The position numbers and the translations under genes were made by a program. From contig NZ_FOSR01000007.1 of NCBI RefSeq assembly GCF_900114325.1, positions 62,001-126,000 of the forward strand: a DNA stretch of 64,000 nt, in the 5' to 3' direction. The stretch comes from Rhodanobacter glycinis (GTDB lineage: Bacteria; Pseudomonadota; Gammaproteobacteria; Xanthomonadales; Rhodanobacteraceae). The notes beneath the pieces were generated by a model. It had not been told where the DNA came from. It did no database searches and saw only the letters and a program-made list of their open reading frames with translations. Of the stretch, positions 17,690 through 30,824 are shown piece after piece (the stretch's first letter is position 1; the number at the start of each line of letters is the position of its first letter).

Positions 17690-17899
17690 CAGTGACGCGA
17701 GCAGGCCTCCACCGGCATTCGCCGGTTCGTTTATTGGGGGATTGCCGCGTCAATGCTTTTCCACGTGCCGAAGGATCGGTACGGGTCGATGAGTTTACGT
17801 CGACGGTCGGTATGTCCTCACCCCCTGAGCCTTGCCGCCCGGAAAACCTCGTGGACAGATCGGCGCCGACGGTGCGGGAACCTCGGCGCCGATTTTTTT
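17690..17899 (+). ncRNA. Candidate small RNA downstream of the RcsB-like regulator
   Basis: The 329 bp between the regulator stop and the pepP stop hold no plausible protein. On the plus strand there is the RcsAB-box-like site, then a hairpin ACCGGC-attc-GCCGGT (17711-17726), an unstructured middle and a strong intrinsic terminator ending at 17899. The start near 17690 is estimated from the box and a weak -10. It may instead be just the long 3' UTR of the regulator mRNA. Nothing here matches an RNA family I recognise. Confidence 0.3.
17859..17899 (+). terminator. Intrinsic terminator, plus strand
   Basis: An 11-bp perfect stem ATCGGCGCCGA/TCGGCGCCGAT with a 13-nt loop, followed by seven T (17893-17899). 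The T-run touches the pepP stop codon, which is on the other strand. It therefore serves a plus-strand transcript, either the regulator mRNA or a separate small RNA. Confidence 0.85.
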
Positions 17900-19704
17900 C
17901 AGCTGGCCAGCGGCGCGCAGTGCCGGGTCAGCCATGCCAGGTCGGCGCCGTCGAGCAGCGGGCTCAGCGCGGCGCGCACGCCGGCGTGGTAATCGTCGAG
18001 CCAGGCGCGTTCGTCCGGGTTGAGCAGGCTGATGTCGAGCGCCCGACGATCGAACGGGCACAGCGTCAGTGTCTCGAAGGCGTAGTAGTCGCCGAATTCG
18101 GTCTGTTCCGCTTCCACCACCACGGCCAGGTTCTCGTGGCGGATGCCGTGGCGACCCGGCTTGTACAGGCCCGGTTCGATCGAGCTGATCATGCCCGGTT
18201 CCAGCGGTACCAGCGCGCCGCCGGTAACCGGCGGGCGGATCGACTGCGGGCCTTCGTGCACATTCAGGAAATAGCCCACGCCATGGCCGGTGCCGTGGCC
18301 ATAGTCCATGCCATCTGCCCATAGCGGGGCACGCGCCAGCGCATCCAGCTGCGGGCCGCTGGCACCTTTCGGGAAGCGGGCGCGGCTGAGGCCGATCATG
18401 CCCTTGAGCACCAGCGTGGCATCGCGCTTCTGCTCGGCGGTGACCGGGCCGAGCGCCAGCACGCGGGTGATGTCGGTGGTACCGCCAAGGTATTGGCCGC
18501 CGGAATCGATCAGCAGCAGGCCTTCGGCCTTCAGCGCGCTGTGCGATTCCTGCGTGGCGCGGTAGTGCGGCATGGCGCCGTTGGCCTGGTAACCGGCGAT
18601 GGTGGCGAAGCTTTCGCCGACGAAATCCGGCTGCGCGGCACGAGCCGCATGCACCAGGCGGTGCACGTCCAGTTCGGTCAGTGCTTTGCCTTCGCCGAGC
18701 TGGTGCTCGATTTCATGGAAGGCGTGGGCCAGCGCAGCGCCGTCGCGGCGCATCACTTCGCGAATGTGATCCAGCTCGTCGGCATTCTTTACCGCCTTGA
18801 ATGCGGTGGACGGGTTGGCTGCCTCGATGCGCTGCACGGTCACCGGGATGGCCGCGGCAATGGCACTGACCACGCGGCCGGGATCGAGCAACAGCGCGCT
18901 GCCGGCGGGCAGGCTGGCGAGGGCATCGGTGACGGTGGCGTAATCGGCGACGGTAATGCCGTCGGCGGCGAGTGCCGCGACGGTGCGGTCGTCCAGCTTG
19001 GTGCGCCCGGTGAACAGGGTGGCGCCGGCATCGGCGGACACCAGCAGGTGGGCGAGGAAGACCGGATTGCACTCCACGTCGCTGCCGCGCAGGTTGGTGA
19101 GCCAGGCAATGTCGTCAACGCTGGACACCAGATGGTGCGTGGCCTTGCGCTTGCGCATGGCGCTGTGCAGGCGCGCGAACTTGTCGGCGCGCGAGGTGCA
19201 GGCGTAGGCGAGCACGTGCTCGGTGATCGGCGCATGGGGCAGGGCCGGGCGATCCGTCCAGATCTCGCCGGGCAGGTCGAGATCCGTGCGCAGGCGTGCA
19301 CCGGCCTCGCCCAGCAGGTTTTCCATCTGGCGTTGCGCCGCCAGCGGCACGCTGTCGCCGGCCACGGCTACCGTGTCGCCGCCATGCAGTTGTTCCGCCA
19401 GCCATTGCAGGTGTTCCGGCGTATGCGGCACGCGCAGTTTCATCAGCGTGAAGCCGGTGCCGTCGAGTTGGCGTTCGGCCTGCGAGAAGTAGCGCGAGTC
19501 AGTCCACAGGCCGGCGTGGCGTGCGGTCACCACCAGGGTGCCGGCCGAGCCGGTGAAGCCGGACAGCCATGCCCGCGCCTGCCAGTGTTCGGGCAGGTAT
19601 TCGGACAGGTGCGGGTCGGCACTGGGGACGATGCATGCGGCCACACCATGCTGCTGCATGGCCTGGCGCAAGGCGGCGAGGCGGGCGGGGATGAGTGTAT
19701 TCAT
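17899..19704 (-). CDS. pepP: Xaa-Pro aminopeptidase, long three-domain form
   Basis: A 601-residue M24B metallopeptidase that removes N-terminal residues preceding proline. It has two creatinase-N-like domains and then the pita-bread catalytic domain. The dinuclear metal ligands are visible as the Asp pair in IDSGGQYLGGTTDITR, the His of GHGTGHGVG, the Glu of SSIEPGLY and the Glu of GIRHENL. At about 600 residues it matches the XPNPEP1-like form rather than the 440-residue E. coli PepP. Start ATG 19704 (MNTLIPARL) is where similarity should begin; the open frame upstream is not supported. Confidence 0.92.
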   Translation of the reverse strand: MNTLIPARLAALRQAMQQHGVAACIVPSADPHLSEYLPEHWQARAWLSGFTGSAGTLVVTARHAGLWTDSRYFSQAERQLDGTGFTLMKLRVPHTPEHLQWLAEQLHGGDTVAVAGDSVPLAAQRQMENLLGEAGARLRTDLDLPGEIWTDRPALPHAPITEHVLAYACTSRADKFARLHSAMRKRKATHHLVSSVDDIAWLTNLRGSDVECNPVFLAHLLVSADAGATLFTGRTKLDDRTVAALAADGITVADYATVTDALASLPAGSALLLDPGRVVSAIAAAIPVTVQRIEAANPSTAFKAVKNADELDHIREVMRRDGAALAHAFHEIEHQLGEGKALTELDVHRLVHAARAAQPDFVGESFATIAGYQANGAMPHYRATQESHSALKAEGLLLIDSGGQYLGGTTDITRVLALGPVTAEQKRDATLVLKGMIGLSRARFPKGASGPQLDALARAPLWADGMDYGHGTGHGVGYFLNVHEGPQSIRPPVTGGALVPLEPGMISSIEPGLYKPGRHGIRHENLAVVVEAEQTEFGDYYAFETLTLCPFDRRALDISLLNPDERAWLDDYHAGVRAALSPLLDGADLAWLTRHCAPLAS

Positions 19705-19878
19705 CCGCGCATGGTAGAGCGTGCGTGACCGCTTCGCACGGCCCGGATCAGCCCCGGCCAGCGACGCCAATGTGCTTGGCGAAAGGAAGCGAAGGCCGGT
19801 TCGGCCGCGCCCACAAGCTTTTCGTTGCACAGATGCATGGGGATACGCAACTGCGACATTGTGTCTCGGGTGATGTCA

Positions 19879-19906
19879 TTTGGTGCATTGCATCGTTAGC
19901 CTATGC
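19879..19906 (+). promoter_or_regulatory. Putative cyoABCD promoter
   Basis: TTGGTG (-35) and TATGCG (-10) with a 16-bp spacer, ending about 51 bp before the cyoA GTG. This is the best match in the 253-bp intergenic region between pepP and cyoA, but it is only moderate. Confidence 0.3.
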
Positions 19907-19957
19907 GCCGCCGTTCCCCCGGCACACCCCCTCCGTTTGTCTGTTCAAGGGCTGTAC

Positions 19958-20896
19958 GTGAACAAGCGATCTATCGTTACCTCCCTGCGCTGGATGTGCG
20001 CAGGCGTCGCCGTGTTGCTCAGCGGTTGCCACATGGAAGTCCTTTCGCCGAAGGGCGACATCGGCATGGATGAGCGGTCGCTCATCTTCATCGCGCTGGG
20101 ACTGATGTCCCTGGTGGTGATTCCGGTGATCGTGCTGACCCTGGTGTTTGCGTGGAAATACCGTGCCTCCAACACCAAGGCCACCTACGCGCCGAAGTGG
20201 TCGCACTCCACCGCCATCGAGGCGGCGATGTGGGCGATCCCGTGCGTCATCATCGCGATCCTGGCCTACATCACCTGGACGTCGACGCAACGGCTCGATC
20301 CGTATCGCCCGCTGCAGTCGAAGGTGAGGCCGATCACCATCCAGGCGGTATCGCTGGACTGGAAGTGGCTCTTTATCTATCCGGATTACGGTGTGGCCAG
20401 CGTCAACCAGATCGCTTTCCCGGTGGACGTTCCGGTGCATTTCGAGATCACCTCGGGCACGGTGATGAACGCATTCTTCATCCCGCAGCTCGGCAGCCAG
20501 ATCTACGCGATGGCGGGCATGGAAACCCAGCTCCACCTGATCGCCCGCGAGCAGGGTACCTACGACGGCCTGTCGTCGAACTACAGCGGCGCCGGCTTCT
20601 CGGACATGCGCTTCAACGCCATCGCCACGTCGCAGCAGGGTTTCCAGGACTGGATCAAGCAGGCCAAGGCGGCGCCGGCCACGCTTGACGCGAGCGCGTA
20701 CCAATCGCTGCTGGTGCCGAGCCAGAAGGTGCCGGTGTCGTATTACGGCTCGGTCACGCCTGGCATGTTCGGCCACATTCTCCAACCGGGTATGAAGGGC
20801 ATGGCCCGCGCCGGCAAGCCGATGGACGGCATGTCCGCGGCGGCAGGCATGGCCGTTGTTCCGGCGCATCCCACCCAGTCCAAGGCTGCGGAGTAA
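19958..20896 (+). CDS. cyoA: Cytochrome bo3 ubiquinol oxidase subunit II
   Basis: A 312-residue lipoprotein subunit of the proton-pumping quinol oxidase. A GTG start at 19958 gives a proper lipoprotein signal with lipobox LLSGC (acylated Cys24). Two membrane segments follow (about 38-65 and 85-105) and then a periplasmic cupredoxin domain. The CuA ligands of cytochrome c oxidases are absent, as expected for a quinol oxidase. The C-terminus has a Met/Gly/Ala-rich tail. It is the first gene of cyoABCD; cyoB starts 3 nt after its stop. Confidence 0.95.
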   Translation: MNKRSIVTSLRWMCAGVAVLLSGCHMEVLSPKGDIGMDERSLIFIALGLMSLVVIPVIVLTLVFAWKYRASNTKATYAPKWSHSTAIEAAMWAIPCVIIAILAYITWTSTQRLDPYRPLQSKVRPITIQAVSLDWKWLFIYPDYGVASVNQIAFPVDVPVHFEITSGTVMNAFFIPQLGSQIYAMAGMETQLHLIAREQGTYDGLSSNYSGAGFSDMRFNAIATSQQGFQDWIKQAKAAPATLDASAYQSLLVPSQKVPVSYYGSVTPGMFGHILQPGMKGMARAGKPMDGMSAAAGMAVVPAHPTQSKAAE

Positions 20897-20899
20897 GTC

Positions 20900-22915
20900 A
20901 TGTTCGGAAAACTTTCCCTATCGTCGATTCCGTTCGACCAGCCGATCGTCATGTGGACCCTTGCCGGCGTGGTCATCATGGGTGCGTTCGTGCTCGGCGC
21001 GGTGACCTATTACCGCAAGTGGACCTACCTCTGGAAAGAGTGGTTCACCACGGTGGACCACAAGCGCATCGGCATCATGTACATCATCCTGGCGCTGGTG
21101 ATGCTGCTGCGCGGCTTCGCCGACGCGATCATGATGCGCGGCCAGCAGGCGATGGCCGCGGCCGGCGCCCAGGGCTACCTGCCGCCGCACCACTTCGACC
21201 AGATCTTCTCCGCCCACGGCACCATCATGATCTTCTTCATGGCGATGCCGTTCGTGGTGGGCCTGATGAACATGATCGTGCCGTTGCAGATCGGTGCGCG
21301 CGACGTGGCCTATCCGTTCCTGAACTCGCTCAGCTTCTGGCTGACCGCGTGCGGCGTGGTGCTGATCATGCTGTCGCTGTTCATCGGTGACTTCTCGGCC
21401 ACCGGCTGGCTGGCGTACCCGCCGCTGTCGGAGTTGAAGTTCAGTCCGACCGTGGGCGTGGACTACTACATCTGGGCATTGCAGCTGGCCGGTCTCGGCA
21501 CGACGCTGAGCGGCATCAACTTCGTGGTGACGATCCTGCGCATGCGCACGCCCGGCATGGCGCTGATGAAGATGCCGGTGTTCACCTGGACGGCGCTGGT
21601 CACCAACATCCTGATCGTGGCTGCGTTCCCGGCGCTGACCGTGGCGCTGGCGCTGCTCGGTGCCGACCGCTACCTGGGCATGCATTTCTTCACCAACGAT
21701 CTTGGCGGCAACGCCATGATGTATATCAACCTGATCTGGATCTGGGGCCACCCCGAGGTCTACATCCTGATGGTGCCGTGCTTCGGCGTGTACTCGGAGA
21801 TCATCTCCACGTTCTCCGGCAAGCCGCTGTTCGGCTACAAGTCGATGGTCTACGCCACCGTGGCGATCGGCGTGATGTCGTTCCTGGTGTGGCTGCACCA
21901 CTTCTTCACCATGGGCTCGGGCGCCAACGTGAATGCCTTCTTCGGCATTGCCACGATGATCATCTCGATCCCCACCGGCGTGAAGGTATTCAACTGGCTG
22001 TTCACCATGTACCGCGGCCGCATCCGCTTCACGGTGCCGGTGCTGTGGACGATCGGCTTCATGGTGACCTTCGTGATCGGCGGCATGACCGGCGTGCTGC
22101 TGGCGGTACCAGGCGCGGACTTCGTGCTGCACAACAGCCTGTTCCTGATCGCGCACTTCCACAACATGATCATCGGTGGCGTGGTGTTCGGCTGCCTGGC
22201 CGCGCTGAACTTCTGGTTCCCGAAGGCGATGGGCTTCAAGCTGGAGGAGCGCTGGGGCAAGTGGTCGTTCTGGTGCTGGCTGGTGGGCTTCTACGTGGCC
22301 TTCGTGCCGCTGTACATGCTCGGCCTGATGGGCGCCACCCGTCGCATGCAGCACTACGACAACCCCGCCTGGCAGCCGTATTTCGTGGTGGCCTTCATCG
22401 GCGCGGCGATCATCTTTGCCGGTATCGGCTTCACCTTGCTGCAGATCGTGGTGAGCATTCGCAACCGCGAGGCCAACCGCGACCTGACCGGCGACCCGTG
22501 GGGCGGCCGCACCCTGGAATGGGCGACCAGCTCGCCGCCGCCGTTCTACAACTTTGCCGTGCTGCCCAAGGGCGAGGAGCTGGACCAGTTCTGGCACGAC
22601 AAGGAGGCGGGTGTGGCCTATCGCCAGCCGGCGAAGTACGAGGACATCCACATGCCGCGCAACACCGGCGTCGGTGTCTTCATGGGTGCCTTCGGCGTGC
22701 TGCTCGGTTTTGGCCTGATCTGGCACATCTGGTGGCTGGCCATCCTGGGCCTGGTCGGCATGATCGGTTCGTTCCTGACCCGCGCCTACGACCGTGATGT
22801 CGATTACTACGTGCCGGCCGCCGAGGTCGAGAAGATCGAGCGTGCCCGCATGGTGCCGCTCAACGGCCTGATCGACCGCGTCGACGTGGCTGCGTCCGAA
22901 CAGAGGGTTGCCTGA
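20900..22915 (+). CDS. cyoB: Cytochrome bo3 ubiquinol oxidase subunit I
   Basis: The 671-residue catalytic subunit with about 15 membrane segments. It carries the low-spin haem b, haem o3 and CuB. The CuB His and cross-linked Tyr lie in [19 protein letters not shown], followed by the CuB pair in WLHHFFTMG and the haem histidines in [15 protein letters not shown] seven bases before the ATG supports the start. It reduces O2 to water with electrons from ubiquinol and pumps protons. Confidence 0.98.
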   Translation: MFGKLSLSSIPFDQPIVMWTLAGVVIMGAFVLGAVTYYRKWTYLWKEWFTTVDHKRIGIMYIILALVMLLRGFADAIMMRGQQAMAAAGAQGYLPPHHFDQIFSAHGTIMIFFMAMPFVVGLMNMIVPLQIGARDVAYPFLNSLSFWLTACGVVLIMLSLFIGDFSATGWLAYPPLSELKFSPTVGVDYYIWALQLAGLGTTLSGINFVVTILRMRTPGMALMKMPVFTWTALVTNILIVAAFPALTVALALLGADRYLGMHFFTNDLGGNAMMYINLIWIWGHPEVYILMVPCFGVYSEIISTFSGKPLFGYKSMVYATVAIGVMSFLVWLHHFFTMGSGANVNAFFGIATMIISIPTGVKVFNWLFTMYRGRIRFTVPVLWTIGFMVTFVIGGMTGVLLAVPGADFVLHNSLFLIAHFHNMIIGGVVFGCLAALNFWFPKAMGFKLEERWGKWSFWCWLVGFYVAFVPLYMLGLMGATRRMQHYDNPAWQPYFVVAFIGAAIIFAGIGFTLLQIVVSIRNREANRDLTGDPWGGRTLEWATSSPPPFYNFAVLPKGEELDQFWHDKEAGVAYRQPAKYEDIHMPRNTGVGVFMGAFGVLLGFGLIWHIWWLAILGLVGMIGSFLTRAYDRDVDYYVPAAEVEKIERARMVPLNGLIDRVDVAASEQRVA

Positions 22916-22918
22916 GCC

Positions 22919-23530
22919 ATGAACAGTTCCGTCATTACCGCCGACGGCATCGCCGTCCACGAAGAGCACCACGACGACAGCTCCAAGACCCTGCTGGGGT
23001 TCTGGATCTACCTGATGAGCGACTGCCTGATCTTCTCGGCATTGTTCGCGACCTTTGCCGTGCTGTCGCACGCCTATGCGGGCGGCCCCACCGGCAAGGA
23101 CATCTTCGATCTCAAGTACGTGCTGGGCGAGACCATGCTGCTGCTGGTCAGCAGCTTCACCTTCGGCATGGCCATGCTCAACATGCATGCCGACAAGCGC
23201 AACAAGCTGCTGGGCTGGATGGTGATCACCTTCCTGTTCGGCGCCGCTTTCGTGGGCATGGAAATCCACGAGTTCGTCGGCCTCATCCACGAAGGCGCGG
23301 GTCCGGATCGCAGTGCGTTCCTGTCGGCCTACTTCTTCCTGGTCGGTACGCACGGCCTGCACGTGACCTGCGGCCTGATCTGGATGGGCGTGATGATGCA
23401 CATGGTGCATCGCTACGGCCTGGACGGCATCGTCAAGCGCCGCTTGTCCTGCCTGAGCCTGTTCTGGCACTTCCTGGACGTGATCTGGATCTGCGTGTTC
23501 ACTTTTGTCTATCTGCACGGGGTGCTCTGA
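22919..23530 (+). CDS. cyoC: Cytochrome bo3 ubiquinol oxidase subunit III
   Basis: A 203-residue haem-copper oxidase subunit III with five membrane segments. The family blocks GFWIYLMSDCLIFSALFATF and FFLVGTHGLHVTCGLIWM are clear. The N-terminal 20 residues are His/Asp-rich (HEEHHDDS). Its TGA overlaps the cyoD ATG by one base. Confidence 0.96.
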   Translation: MNSSVITADGIAVHEEHHDDSSKTLLGFWIYLMSDCLIFSALFATFAVLSHAYAGGPTGKDIFDLKYVLGETMLLLVSSFTFGMAMLNMHADKRNKLLGWMVITFLFGAAFVGMEIHEFVGLIHEGAGPDRSAFLSAYFFLVGTHGLHVTCGLIWMGVMMHMVHRYGLDGIVKRRLSCLSLFWHFLDVIWICVFTFVYLHGVL

Positions 23531-23883
23531 TGTCGAACGCTCACGAACAACATGCCGCCAGCGGCGGCCAGCACGGCTCGCTGAAGTCCTACATGGTCGG
23601 TTTCGGTCTGTCGATCGCGCTGACCCTGCTGTCGTTCGGCTGCGTGATGGCCGGGCTGGTGCCGCACCACCTGATCATGCCGGCGCTGATGGTGTTCTGC
23701 ATCGCGCAGGTACTGGTGCAACTGGGCTTCTTCCTGCACATGGGCATCGCCCCGGAGCAGCGCGAGAACCTGATGGTGATGGTCTGCGCGCTGATCTTCA
23801 TCGGCATCGTGGTCGTCGGCTCGCTGTGGGTGCTGCACAACATGAACGCCTACATGATGCCCGGGATGTCGCACGGCGGCTGA
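23530..23883 (+). CDS. cyoD: Cytochrome bo3 ubiquinol oxidase subunit IV
   Basis: A 117-residue small subunit with three membrane segments, including LVQLGFFLHMG, the CyoD signature. It assists CuB assembly and stability of the complex. It starts at the overlapping TGATG with cyoC and closes the operon, followed by a terminator. No cyoE (haem O synthase) follows here. Confidence 0.94.
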   Translation: MSNAHEQHAASGGQHGSLKSYMVGFGLSIALTLLSFGCVMAGLVPHHLIMPALMVFCIAQVLVQLGFFLHMGIAPEQRENLMVMVCALIFIGIVVVGSLWVLHNMNAYMMPGMSHGG

Positions 23884-23909
23884 CGCCACCTCGGTATTCC
23901 CGCGCCACC

Positions 23910-23947
23910 ACCGGCGGCCCCCGCGAGGGAGCCGCCGGTTTTGTTTT
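23910..23947 (+). terminator. Terminator of cyoABCD
   Basis: A 9-bp stem ACCGGCGGC/GCCGCCGGT with a 12-nt loop and a TTTGTTTT tail, 27 bp after the cyoD stop. Confidence 0.85.
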
Positions 23948-24013
23948 GGCCGGGCGGGCGGGTTTTCCCGGACTCCGCGGGGCTTTGCGGGCCGTGGCAC
24001 GGGCCTCGCCTGA

Positions 24014-27968
<3,955 letters not shown>

Positions 27969-27987
27969 GACGGAACAAGTCGCGCCC

Positions 27988-28314
27988 ATGTTGCGCTGGA
28001 TCGCCCTGCTGTTGCTGCTGCTGCTGATCGGGCTGCAGATCAAGCTGTGGTCGCCGCACGGCGGCATGCCCGAGGTCAGGAGCCTGCGCGTCGCCGTGCA
28101 GAAACAGACCGACGAGAACAGCAAGCTGACCCAGCGCAACCAGGCACTGGAAGCGGACGTGCATGACCTCAAGCATGGTGACGAGGCCATCGAGGCACGT
28201 GCGCGCGCCGAACTGGGCCTGATCAAGCCGGGCGAAACGTTCTACCAGGTGGTGCCGAAGTCGGCCGCCAGCGCCGTGGCGCCGCCGGTGGACGACGGCA
28301 CGGTCGGGCATTGA
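27988..28314 (+). CDS. ftsB: Cell division protein FtsB
   Basis: A 108-residue bitopic protein with a short cytoplasmic N-terminus, a membrane helix at about 4-20 (unbroken Leu/Ile run) and a periplasmic coiled coil at about 30-70. A conserved tail ARAELGLIKPGETFYQVV follows. It forms the FtsQLB complex that activates septal wall synthesis. The place between eno and ispD is the classical gammaproteobacterial order. Confidence 0.93.
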   Translation: MLRWIALLLLLLLIGLQIKLWSPHGGMPEVRSLRVAVQKQTDENSKLTQRNQALEADVHDLKHGDEAIEARARAELGLIKPGETFYQVVPKSAASAVAPPVDDGTVGH

Positions 28315-28316
28315 CC

Positions 28317-29006
28317 GTGGCCAGGTTGTGGTGCGTGGTGCCGGCAGCTGGCCGTGGCACGCGGGTCGGCGGCGACTGCCCGAAGCAGTACCTGCCGCTG
28401 GCCGGTCGCCCGCTGATCGAGCACACGCTGAAGCGGTTGGCTGTGCATCCGCGCATTGCCGGCTTGATGGTGGTGCTGGGCGCGCACGATGAACACTGGC
28501 CGGGCACGTTCGCGCTCAATGGCAAGCCGGTGCACACGGCGATCGGTGGTGCCGAGCGCTGTGATTCCGTGCTGGCCGGGCTCGATGCCCTGCCCACCGA
28601 CGTGGCCGGCGAGGACTTCGTGCTGGTGCACGATGCCGCGCGTCCGTGCGTGCGGCTGGCCGATATCGAGCGGTTGATCGAGCGAGCCGGTGCCACGGAA
28701 GGTGGCCTGCTCGGCGCGCCGCTGCGCGACACGCTGAAACATGCCAACGAAGCGGGACATAGCGAGCGCACCGAATCGCGCGACCGGCGCTGGCGCGCGT
28801 TTACTCCGCAGATGTTTCGTCGTGCTGCGCTTTGTGCCGCATTGCGCGAAGCCTCGCGACAGGGCGTACAGGTCAGCGACGAGGCGATGGCGATGGAGCT
28901 CGCCGGCTTTGCGCCCTTGCTCGTCGAAGGCGCCGAGGACAATATCAAGGTGACCACGGCGGCCGATTTCGCGCTGGCCGAATTCCTGCTGGCGAGGACC
29001 ACATGA
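28317..29006 (+). CDS. ispD: 2-C-methyl-D-erythritol 4-phosphate cytidylyltransferase
   Basis: A 229-residue MEP-pathway enzyme that joins CTP to methylerythritol phosphate. The nucleotide-binding N-terminus [20 protein letters not shown] and the later VHDAARP block are diagnostic. The GTG at 28317, 2 nt past the ftsB stop, is taken as the start; an in-frame TTG at 28311 overlapping that stop is an alternative. The ispD stop overlaps the ispF ATG (ATGA). Its product passes through IspE (not here) to IspF. Confidence 0.95.
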   Translation: MARLWCVVPAAGRGTRVGGDCPKQYLPLAGRPLIEHTLKRLAVHPRIAGLMVVLGAHDEHWPGTFALNGKPVHTAIGGAERCDSVLAGLDALPTDVAGEDFVLVHDAARPCVRLADIERLIERAGATEGGLLGAPLRDTLKHANEAGHSERTESRDRRWRAFTPQMFRRAALCAALREASRQGVQVSDEAMAMELAGFAPLLVEGAEDNIKVTTAADFALAEFLLARTT

Positions 29007-29482
29007 CGATGCGCATTGGCCAGGGTTTCGACGTGCATGCGTTTGGCGAGGGCGACCACGTCACGCTGGGTGGCGTGCGCGTGCCGCATCATCGTGGCGT
29101 GGTGGCGCATTCCGATGGCGACGTGGTGATCCACGCGCTGTGCGACGCGATCTTCGGTGCGCTGGCGCTAGGTGACATCGGCCAGCATTTCCCGCCGAGC
29201 GACGAACGCTGGCGCCATGCCGACAGCCGCCAGTTCCTGCGTCACGCGGCGATGCTGATGGCGCAACACGGCTACGCGCTGGGCAATGCCGATGTCACCG
29301 TGATCAGCGAGGCCCCGAAGGTCGGTCCGCACGCGCAGGCGATGCGCGAAAACTTGGCGGCTGACCTCGAGTGCGACATCGGCCGCGTCAGCATCAAGGC
29401 CACCACCACCGAGAAACTCGGCTTCACTGGTCGCGGCGAAGGCATCGCCGCCCAGGCCTGCGTGCTGCTGGAACGCCGCTGA
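29003..29482 (+). CDS. ispF: 2-C-methyl-D-erythritol 2,4-cyclodiphosphate synthase
   Basis: A 159-residue trimeric zinc enzyme of isoprenoid biosynthesis. Metal ligands are in GFDVHAF and the His of [10 protein letters not shown]. The HSDGD and [17 protein letters not shown] signatures are intact. It starts in a 4-nt overlap with ispD. Beyond it are 161 bp with no strong terminator before truD. Confidence 0.97.
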   Translation: MTMRIGQGFDVHAFGEGDHVTLGGVRVPHHRGVVAHSDGDVVIHALCDAIFGALALGDIGQHFPPSDERWRHADSRQFLRHAAMLMAQHGYALGNADVTVISEAPKVGPHAQAMRENLAADLECDIGRVSIKATTTEKLGFTGRGEGIAAQACVLLERR

Positions 29483-29643
29483 CCTTTTCTCGGCATCCCG
29501 GTACAGGCGCGGAGGCGCTTTTCAACAACCGAAGGGTGGGTCATCCGGCAGCGAACAGATCGGGTTGTCGCGAAAGCCGAACCGTTTTCAGCGCTTGATC
29601 CGGGCCTGCACGCTGGATGGCAACCCTGCATTTCGAGGCAACG

Positions 29644-30663
29644 ATGTCCGATTACGAGCTCCCCCGCGCCCACGCCGAAACCCCACCCCTCACTGCGCGT
29701 CTGCGCAGCACCCCCGAGGATTTCCGGGTCGAGGAAATCCTCGGTTACGACGCCGACGGCAGCGGCGAACACGCCTTGCTGTGGGTGGAAAAGCGCGAAG
29801 CCAATACCGACTGGGTGGCGCGCGAACTGGCAAAGTTCGCCGGCGTGCCACCGCTCAACGTCGGTTATGCCGGCCTGAAGGATCGCCATGCAGTGACGCG
29901 ACAGGCCTTCACCGTGCAATTGGCGGGCAAGCCGGACCCGGACTGGTCGACGTTCCCGCACGCCGAAGTGAAGGTGCTGGCAGCCACACGCCATTCGCGC
30001 AAGCTCAAGCGTGGCGCCTTGCGCGGCAACCGCTTCGTGCTGGTGCTGCGTGAAGTGCAGGGCGACCGTGCGCGTGCCGAGGAGGTGCTGGCCGAGATCT
30101 CCGCGCGCGGCGTGCCGAACTATTTCGGCGAGCAGCGCTTCGGGCGCGAGGGCGGCAACCTGGCCCAGGCGCGGGCGATGTTCGCGGGGCGCAGGATGGA
30201 CCGTGCCAAGCGCTCCATCCTGTTGTCCGCTGCGCGTTCACACATATTCAACGCCGTGCTGGCCGCGCGGGTCGAGCGTGGCGCGTGGGATGCGCCGCTG
30301 GATGGCGAAATCTGGTCGCTGGCCGGTTCACGTTCTTGGTTCGGCCCGGAGCCGTTTACCGATGCGCTGGCCGAGCGCCTGGCGCGCGGCGACATCCATC
30401 CGTCCGGCCCGCTGTGGGGACAGGGCGAACCGCCGAGCAGTGGCGAAGTGGCTGAACTGGAGCGCGAGTTGGCTGCGGCCAATACCGACCTGGCCGATGG
30501 CCTGGTCGCCGCACGCATGGACCAGGAGCGTCGGGCATTGCGTCTGCTGCCGCAGAACCTCACATGGCGCTGGCTGGCCGACGATGCGCTGGAACTGGCA
30601 TTCGAGTTGCCGGCCGGGGCTTATGCGACGGTGGTGATGCGGGAGTTGGCGGCAACTTTATAG
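29644..30663 (+). CDS. truD: tRNA pseudouridine(13) synthase
   Basis: A 339-residue enzyme that makes pseudouridine at position 13 of tRNA-Glu. The catalytic Asp lies in GYAGLKDRHAVTRQ, and NYFGEQRFGREGGN is the second family motif, with the insertion domain between. ATG 29644 has GAGG seven bases upstream; an ATG at 29617 in the same frame is an alternative that adds nine residues without similarity. Followed directly by a cluster of inverted repeats. Confidence 0.94.
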   Translation: MSDYELPRAHAETPPLTARLRSTPEDFRVEEILGYDADGSGEHALLWVEKREANTDWVARELAKFAGVPPLNVGYAGLKDRHAVTRQAFTVQLAGKPDPDWSTFPHAEVKVLAATRHSRKLKRGALRGNRFVLVLREVQGDRARAEEVLAEISARGVPNYFGEQRFGREGGNLAQARAMFAGRRMDRAKRSILLSAARSHIFNAVLAARVERGAWDAPLDGEIWSLAGSRSWFGPEPFTDALAERLARGDIHPSGPLWGQGEPPSSGEVAELERELAAANTDLADGLVAARMDQERRALRLLPQNLTWRWLADDALELAFELPAGAYATVVMRELAATL

Positions 30664-30674
30664 ACGACTCATCA

Positions 30675-30824
30675 ATCAAGAGCGCCGCTTTTGATGGTCG
30701 CCAAAGTGCGTCCTGCACTTTGGCGACTCGCCCGTTCCGGGCTCCGTCTGGCAGGCACGAAGCGCCTGCCAGACGTTGGGCCATCCATGGCCCAATCGTG
30801 CTGCTCAGTGCCTGAGCAGCACGA
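30675..30824. repeat. Array of six contiguous inverted repeats between truD and the Smr gene
   Basis: Nearly every base lies in a hairpin. (1) 30675-30695, ATCAAGAGC/GCTTTTGAT, 9 bp with one G-T. (2) 30697-30727, GTCGCCAAAGTGC/GCACTTTGGCGAC, 13 bp. (3) 30730-30742, GCCCG/CGGGC, 5 bp. (4) 30745-30775, CGTCTGGCAGGC/GCCTGCCAGACG, 12 bp. (5) 30776-30795, TTGGGCCAT/ATGGCCCAA, 9 bp. (6) 30796-30824, TCGTGCTGCTCAG/CTGAGCAGCACGA, 13 bp, containing the stop codon of the Smr gene. None has a T-run. The arms differ from one hairpin to the next, so this is a composite element, not a simple tandem repeat. Confidence 0.85.

Noticed and set aside
20918-23518. An 866-codon open frame opposite cyoB and cyoC
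   Set aside because: It is a His/Gln/Asp-rich mirror of membrane-protein codons; cyoB and cyoC are certain genes on the other strand.
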